NCBI GenBank assembly: GCA_905236255.1 | Contig: CAJOPK010000191.1 | Span: forward strand, 1-7,640 | Origin: an uncultured Selenomonadaceae bacterium | GTDB lineage: Bacteria > Bacillota > Negativicutes > Selenomonadales > Selenomonadaceae | Direction: 5' to 3' | DNA length: 7,640 nt | Part shown: positions 4,984 to 7,640 of the stretch, one piece after another | How the letters are laid out: each line of letters starts with the position of its first letter | Numbering within the stretch: position 1 is the stretch's first letter | Notes under the pieces: model-generated | What the model saw: only the letters and a program-made list of their open reading frames with translations | The model's database searches: none | What the model was told of the DNA's origin: nothing | Made by a program: the position numbers and the translations under genes

Positions 4984-5866
4984 TTCCGAAAACGAAAGAA
5001 AGCGTTTGGATATTTACCTTGCCGAAAAATTTCCGGAAAAATCCCGCTCGCATATTCAAAAAATGATTTCCGACGGACTTGTAAAAGTTGACGGAAAAAT
5101 CGTCAGGCCGGGTTATAAAATTATCGGCGGCGAATCTTTGGAAGTCGAAGATTTTACGCCGATTGATACGGAATACTTGCCGGAAAATATCCCGCTTGAT
5201 ATTCTTTATGAGGACTCCGATATTATCGTCGTAAACAAAGCGCGCGGAATGACCGTCCACCCGGCGGATACCGTAAAATCCGGAACTTTGGTAAATGCGC
5301 TTTTATATCATTGTAAAGACCTTTCCGGAATCAACGGGGTCAAGCGTCCGGGAATCGTTCACCGGCTTGACAAAGACACTTCCGGCGTAATGGTTGTTGC
5401 AAAAAATGACAAGGCACATATAAGCCTGGCCGAACAGATTAAGGAAAAAATTGCCGTCCGAAATTATCTTGCGATAGTTCACGGGGTGATTGACGACAAT
5501 GCCGGGATAATTACCGGAGCGATCGGCAGGGATAAAGCGGACAGAAAGAGAATGTCAATAACGCCGGACGGCAAGCCTGCCGTTACCGAATTTAAAGTTT
5601 TGGAGAGATTTAAAAATTTTTCTTACGTCGAATGTCGCCTCAAAACCGGGCGCACTCATCAAATCCGCGTTCATATGAAAGAAATCGGTCACCCGCTTTT
5701 GGGAGACACAAAATACACTTCAAGAAAAAATCCGTTTGATATTTCCGGTCAGGCTCTTCACTCTTACACGCTGACTTTGACGCATCCTTCAAACGGCAAG
5801 CGCATGAATTTTACCGCGCCGCTTCCGGAAGATATGGAAAATATTTTAAAGCAATTGCGCGGTTGA
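4967..5866 (+). CDS. rluD: RluA/RluD-family 23S rRNA pseudouridine synthase (S4 domain plus catalytic domain)
   Basis: The enzyme converts uridine to pseudouridine in RNA, in this family usually in helix 69 of 23S rRNA. From the ATG at 4967 it has 299 aa, the normal length. An N-terminal S4 RNA-binding domain covers about 10-60 (RLDIYLAEKFPEKSRSHIQK, VDGKIVRPGYKI). The catalytic PsuA domain follows, with GIVHRLDKDTSGVMVVAK (129-146), whose HRLD Asp is D135. GRTHQIRVHM (228-237) and GHPLLGDTKY (241-250) are the other conserved blocks. The pairing lspA-rluD (ylyB in Bacillus) is conserved across Firmicutes, and the 17-nt overlap shows that they are one unit. RluD, RluC and RluA paralogues are hard to separate by eye; the S4 domain and operon context favour RluD/YlyB. 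The exact modified position is not shown by the sequence. Confidence 0.92.
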   Translation: MNFKIDSENERKRLDIYLAEKFPEKSRSHIQKMISDGLVKVDGKIVRPGYKIIGGESLEVEDFTPIDTEYLPENIPLDILYEDSDIIVVNKARGMTVHPADTVKSGTLVNALLYHCKDLSGINGVKRPGIVHRLDKDTSGVMVVAKNDKAHISLAEQIKEKIAVRNYLAIVHGVIDDNAGIITGAIGRDKADRKRMSITPDGKPAVTEFKVLERFKNFSYVECRLKTGRTHQIRVHMKEIGHPLLGDTKYTSRKNPFDISGQALHSYTLTLTHPSNGKRMNFTAPLPEDMENILKQLRG

Positions 5867-5885
5867 TAAGCCGGAAAGATTAAAA

Positions 5886-5915
5886 GGTGTAAAGCCGGAA
5901 AACAGATTTTACGCC
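5886..5915. repeat. Hairpin in the rluD-lctP gap
   Basis: GGTGTAAA (5886-5893) pairs with TTTACGCC (5908-5915), eight pairs with one G-T wobble, around a 14-nt loop. AAGCCGGAAA occurs twice (5868-5877 and again from 5892), once before and once within the loop. A longer-range pair CGGAAAG (5872-5878)/CTTTCCG (5940-5946) precedes ATTTTT, so alternative folds are possible. This is weak evidence for a terminator or leader structure. Confidence 0.35.
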
Positions 5916-5963
5916 GTTTCCCGATTCGCCGGACAAAGACTTTCCGATTTTTCGTCCAAAAAG

Positions 5964-5969
5964 AAAGGA
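5964..5969 (+). promoter_or_regulatory. Shine-Dalgarno bearing on the lctP start
   Basis: AAAGGA directly abuts the ATG at 5970 (0 nt spacing) but lies 9 nt before the TTG at 5979. The 9-nt spacing is the one used by ylmH and divIVA here, so TTG 5979 is the better start even though ATG is the commoner codon. Confidence 0.55.
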
Positions 5970-5978
5970 ATGAGGAAA

Positions 5979-7508
5979 TTGTTTTTTTACGCATTGTCGC
6001 CGATTTTGTGGCTGATAATTTCCCTCAGCGTTTTCAAAATGCCGGCGTGGAAGGCTTGCCCCATAGCACTCATAATATCATTTTTTTCCGCAATGCAGGC
6101 TTTCGAAATGTCTTTCGGCGACACTTTGACGGCGGCTTTGGAAGGCTCGGCATTGGCACTTTGGCCTATTTTATCAGTCATAGTGGCGGCTATTTTTACT
6201 TACAATCTGTCCGTCTCCACAAAGGGAATCGACAAAATTAAACAGATGTTAAGTTCGGTAAGCACGGATCAGAGGATGTTGGTTTTAATAATTGCTTGGG
6301 GATTCGGCGGATTTTTGGAATGTATGTCCGGATTCGGCACGGCGGTTGCAATCGGCGCAAGCATGCTCGCAAGTGTCGGGATAAATCCGGTTTCGGCGGT
6401 TGCGGTCTGTCTTTTGGCAAATTCGGTGCCGACGGCTTACGGCTCAATCGGTCTGCCGCTTACCACTCTGTCAAGATTGACGGAATTTGATCCTTCACTT
6501 ATTGCAACTTACGCAACTTTGCAGCTCGGATTTGTAATGATAATAATGCCGTTCCTGATGATCGCGGCTTTCGGAAAATCTTTCAAGGCTTTGAGGGGAA
6601 TGATTCCGGTGTGTCTTATTGCCGGTGTTATGTATTTCATTCCGTCACTTGCGGCGGCATACTTCACCGGCGCGGGACTTGCCGGTGTTGCCGGAGCAAT
6701 TTTTGCGATGGGGTCAATCGTTCTTTACGCGAAAAAATTTCCGGTAAAAGATCCGGAATATGAGATTGACGAAATTGAAACCGACGGCGAAATTTCTTTT
6801 TCCGAAGGAGTAAGGGCTTGGCTCCCGTTCATTTTGATTTTTGTATTTTTGATGTTGACTTCAAAACTTGTCCCGCCCGTTCACAATGCACTCAATCAAA
6901 TTTCCACTTCGTTAATGATTTATACCGGTGAAGATGCATCGCTGTTTACGATAAATTGGATAACGGCACCGGGAACTTTGATTTTTGTTGCGGCGGTGAT
7001 AAGCGGATTTATAAATAATGCGTCCGTTTCGGACATGGTCGGGGTTTTCTCCCGGACTTTAAAAACTCTCGTCCCGACATTTATCACGATTATTACAATT
7101 ATCGGCACGGCGCGCATAATGGGTTACAGCGGAATGACCACAAGTATTGCCACGACGACGGTTGCCGCAACCGGAATGATGTACCCGGCGATTTCGGCAT
7201 TTATCGGCTCGGTCGGTTCTTTTATTACCGGTTCCGCCACTTCAAGTTGCGTACTTTTGGGAAAACTTCAGGCGGATTCCGCTTTGGTTATCGGGGCAAG
7301 TCCGAATGTTCAGGCTTGGATAGCCGCTTCAAATGCGACCGGCTCCTGTTTGGGTAAAATCATGTCCCCGCAAAGTATTGCGATAGGCGTTGCGGCGGTC
7401 GGCGTGCGCGGGGTTGAAAGTCAGCTTATGGCTTTCGGCGTTAAGGTTTATATCCCGTTCATAATAGTCATGGGCGCGGTAATTTATTTCGGGCAAATGC
7501 TTTTGTAA
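5979..7508 (+). CDS. lctP: LctP-family permease (probable L-lactate or related 2-hydroxy-acid transporter)
   Basis: This polytopic inner-membrane carrier belongs to the lactate permease family, whose members import L-lactate, D-lactate or glycolate with protons. It has 509 aa from TTG 5979 (512 from ATG 5970), near the family's roughly 530-560. About twelve or more hydrophobic segments run throughout, with one charged cytoplasmic-type loop at about 252-280 (KKFPVKDPEYEIDEIETDGE). Family-type blocks are GFLECMSGFGTAVAI (111-125), NSVPTAYGSIGLP (148-160), GSVGSFITGSATSS (410-423) and GKIMSPQSIAIG (459-470). These match the classical LctP blocks but differ at several positions, so the substrate is uncertain. 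The gene lies 112 bp after rluD, suggesting a separate unit, though I see no convincing promoter of its own. No clear terminator follows. Confidence 0.85.
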   Translation: MFFYALSPILWLIISLSVFKMPAWKACPIALIISFFSAMQAFEMSFGDTLTAALEGSALALWPILSVIVAAIFTYNLSVSTKGIDKIKQMLSSVSTDQRMLVLIIAWGFGGFLECMSGFGTAVAIGASMLASVGINPVSAVAVCLLANSVPTAYGSIGLPLTTLSRLTEFDPSLIATYATLQLGFVMIIMPFLMIAAFGKSFKALRGMIPVCLIAGVMYFIPSLAAAYFTGAGLAGVAGAIFAMGSIVLYAKKFPVKDPEYEIDEIETDGEISFSEGVRAWLPFILIFVFLMLTSKLVPPVHNALNQISTSLMIYTGEDASLFTINWITAPGTLIFVAAVISGFINNASVSDMVGVFSRTLKTLVPTFITIITIIGTARIMGYSGMTTSIATTTVAATGMMYPAISAFIGSVGSFITGSATSSCVLLGKLQADSALVIGASPNVQAWIAASNATGSCLGKIMSPQSIAIGVAAVGVRGVESQLMAFGVKVYIPFIIVMGAVIYFGQMLL

Positions 7509-7580
7509 AAATTTGATACGACCGTTGAAAAAGATTGAATTTTGAAACCGGATATATAGTCACTAAAAATGATAAAAATA

Positions 7581-7609
7581 TTGCAATTTGATTATTTATT
7601 TAATATAAT
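7581..7609 (+). promoter_or_regulatory. Candidate promoter of a downstream gene
   Basis: TATAAT (7604-7609) is a perfect -10 box, with TTGCAA (7581-7586, 4/6) exactly 17 nt upstream. AAAAAGG follows at 7611-7617, and a GTG at 7623 opens a short frame (MPFNTE) that runs off the window. The implied transcription start (about 7616) would lie at this SD, so either the first gene starts further on or the promoter reading is wrong. Confidence 0.4.
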
Positions 7610-7613
7610 CAAA
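7587..7613. repeat. AT-rich palindrome overlapping the -10 box
   Basis: TTTGATTAT (7587-7595) and ATAATCAAA (7605-7613) form a perfect 9-bp inverted repeat around a 9-nt spacer. The 18-nt centre-to-centre spacing of the arms and their overlap with the -10 box suit a dimeric repressor operator. It is less likely to be a terminator, as it has no GC pairs beyond two and no T-tract. Confidence 0.5.
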
Positions 7614-7640
7614 AAGGTGTTTGTGCCGTTTAACACAGAA

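Noticed and set aside
7509..7580. Terminator directly after lctP
   Set aside because: No GC-containing stem followed by a T-tract is visible in this stretch. Short AT repeats alone are not enough.

Overview
The window is a low-GC, gene-dense bacterial region in which every supported gene is on the + strand. The neighbourhood yggS–sepF–ylmH–divIVA–lspA–rluD is the division/cell-wall cluster typical of Firmicutes. The LspA and YggS sequences look to me most like Negativicutes (Selenomonas/Veillonella relatives). That lineage call is inference from protein character, not a database match.

Layout: 1-1074 is the 3' part of rarA (AAA+ replication/recombination factor), which ends at a hairpin-plus-T-tract terminator (1096-1119). 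A vegetative-type promoter (1194-1222) then starts a compact run: yggS/PLPBP (1263-1931, PLP homeostasis), sepF (1992-2501, FtsZ membrane anchor), a ylmH-like S4 RNA-binding protein (2514-3302) and divIVA (3318-4010, polar/septal scaffold). Next is a gene-free stretch of 421 bp (4011-4431). It holds a second good promoter (4171-4199) and a striking series of strong hairpins (4253-4363), in part much richer in GC than the surroundings. It is followed by lspA (4432-4983, lipoprotein signal peptidase) overlapping rluD (4967-5866, 23S rRNA pseudouridine synthase). After a 112-bp gap comes a divergent LctP-family permease (5979-7508). The last 132 bp are AT-rich, with a palindrome overlapping a perfect -10 box, probably the control region of a gene beyond the window.

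How the genes work together: SepF and DivIVA organise the division site, and YggS and YlmH are their usual chromosomal companions. LspA and RluD serve lipoprotein maturation and ribosome maturation and are translationally coupled. RarA (stalled forks) and the LctP permease (probably lactate or a similar 2-hydroxy acid) appear to be separate units. Start codons are unusual: yggS, ylmH, divIVA and probably lctP start at TTG and lspA at GTG, each with a Shine-Dalgarno (SD) sequence 8-9 nt upstream.

No CRISPR array, transposase, tRNA or rRNA is visible. The most interesting non-coding object is the hairpin-rich block between divIVA and lspA. It may be a structured 5' leader of lspA, a dispersed palindromic repeat, or both.
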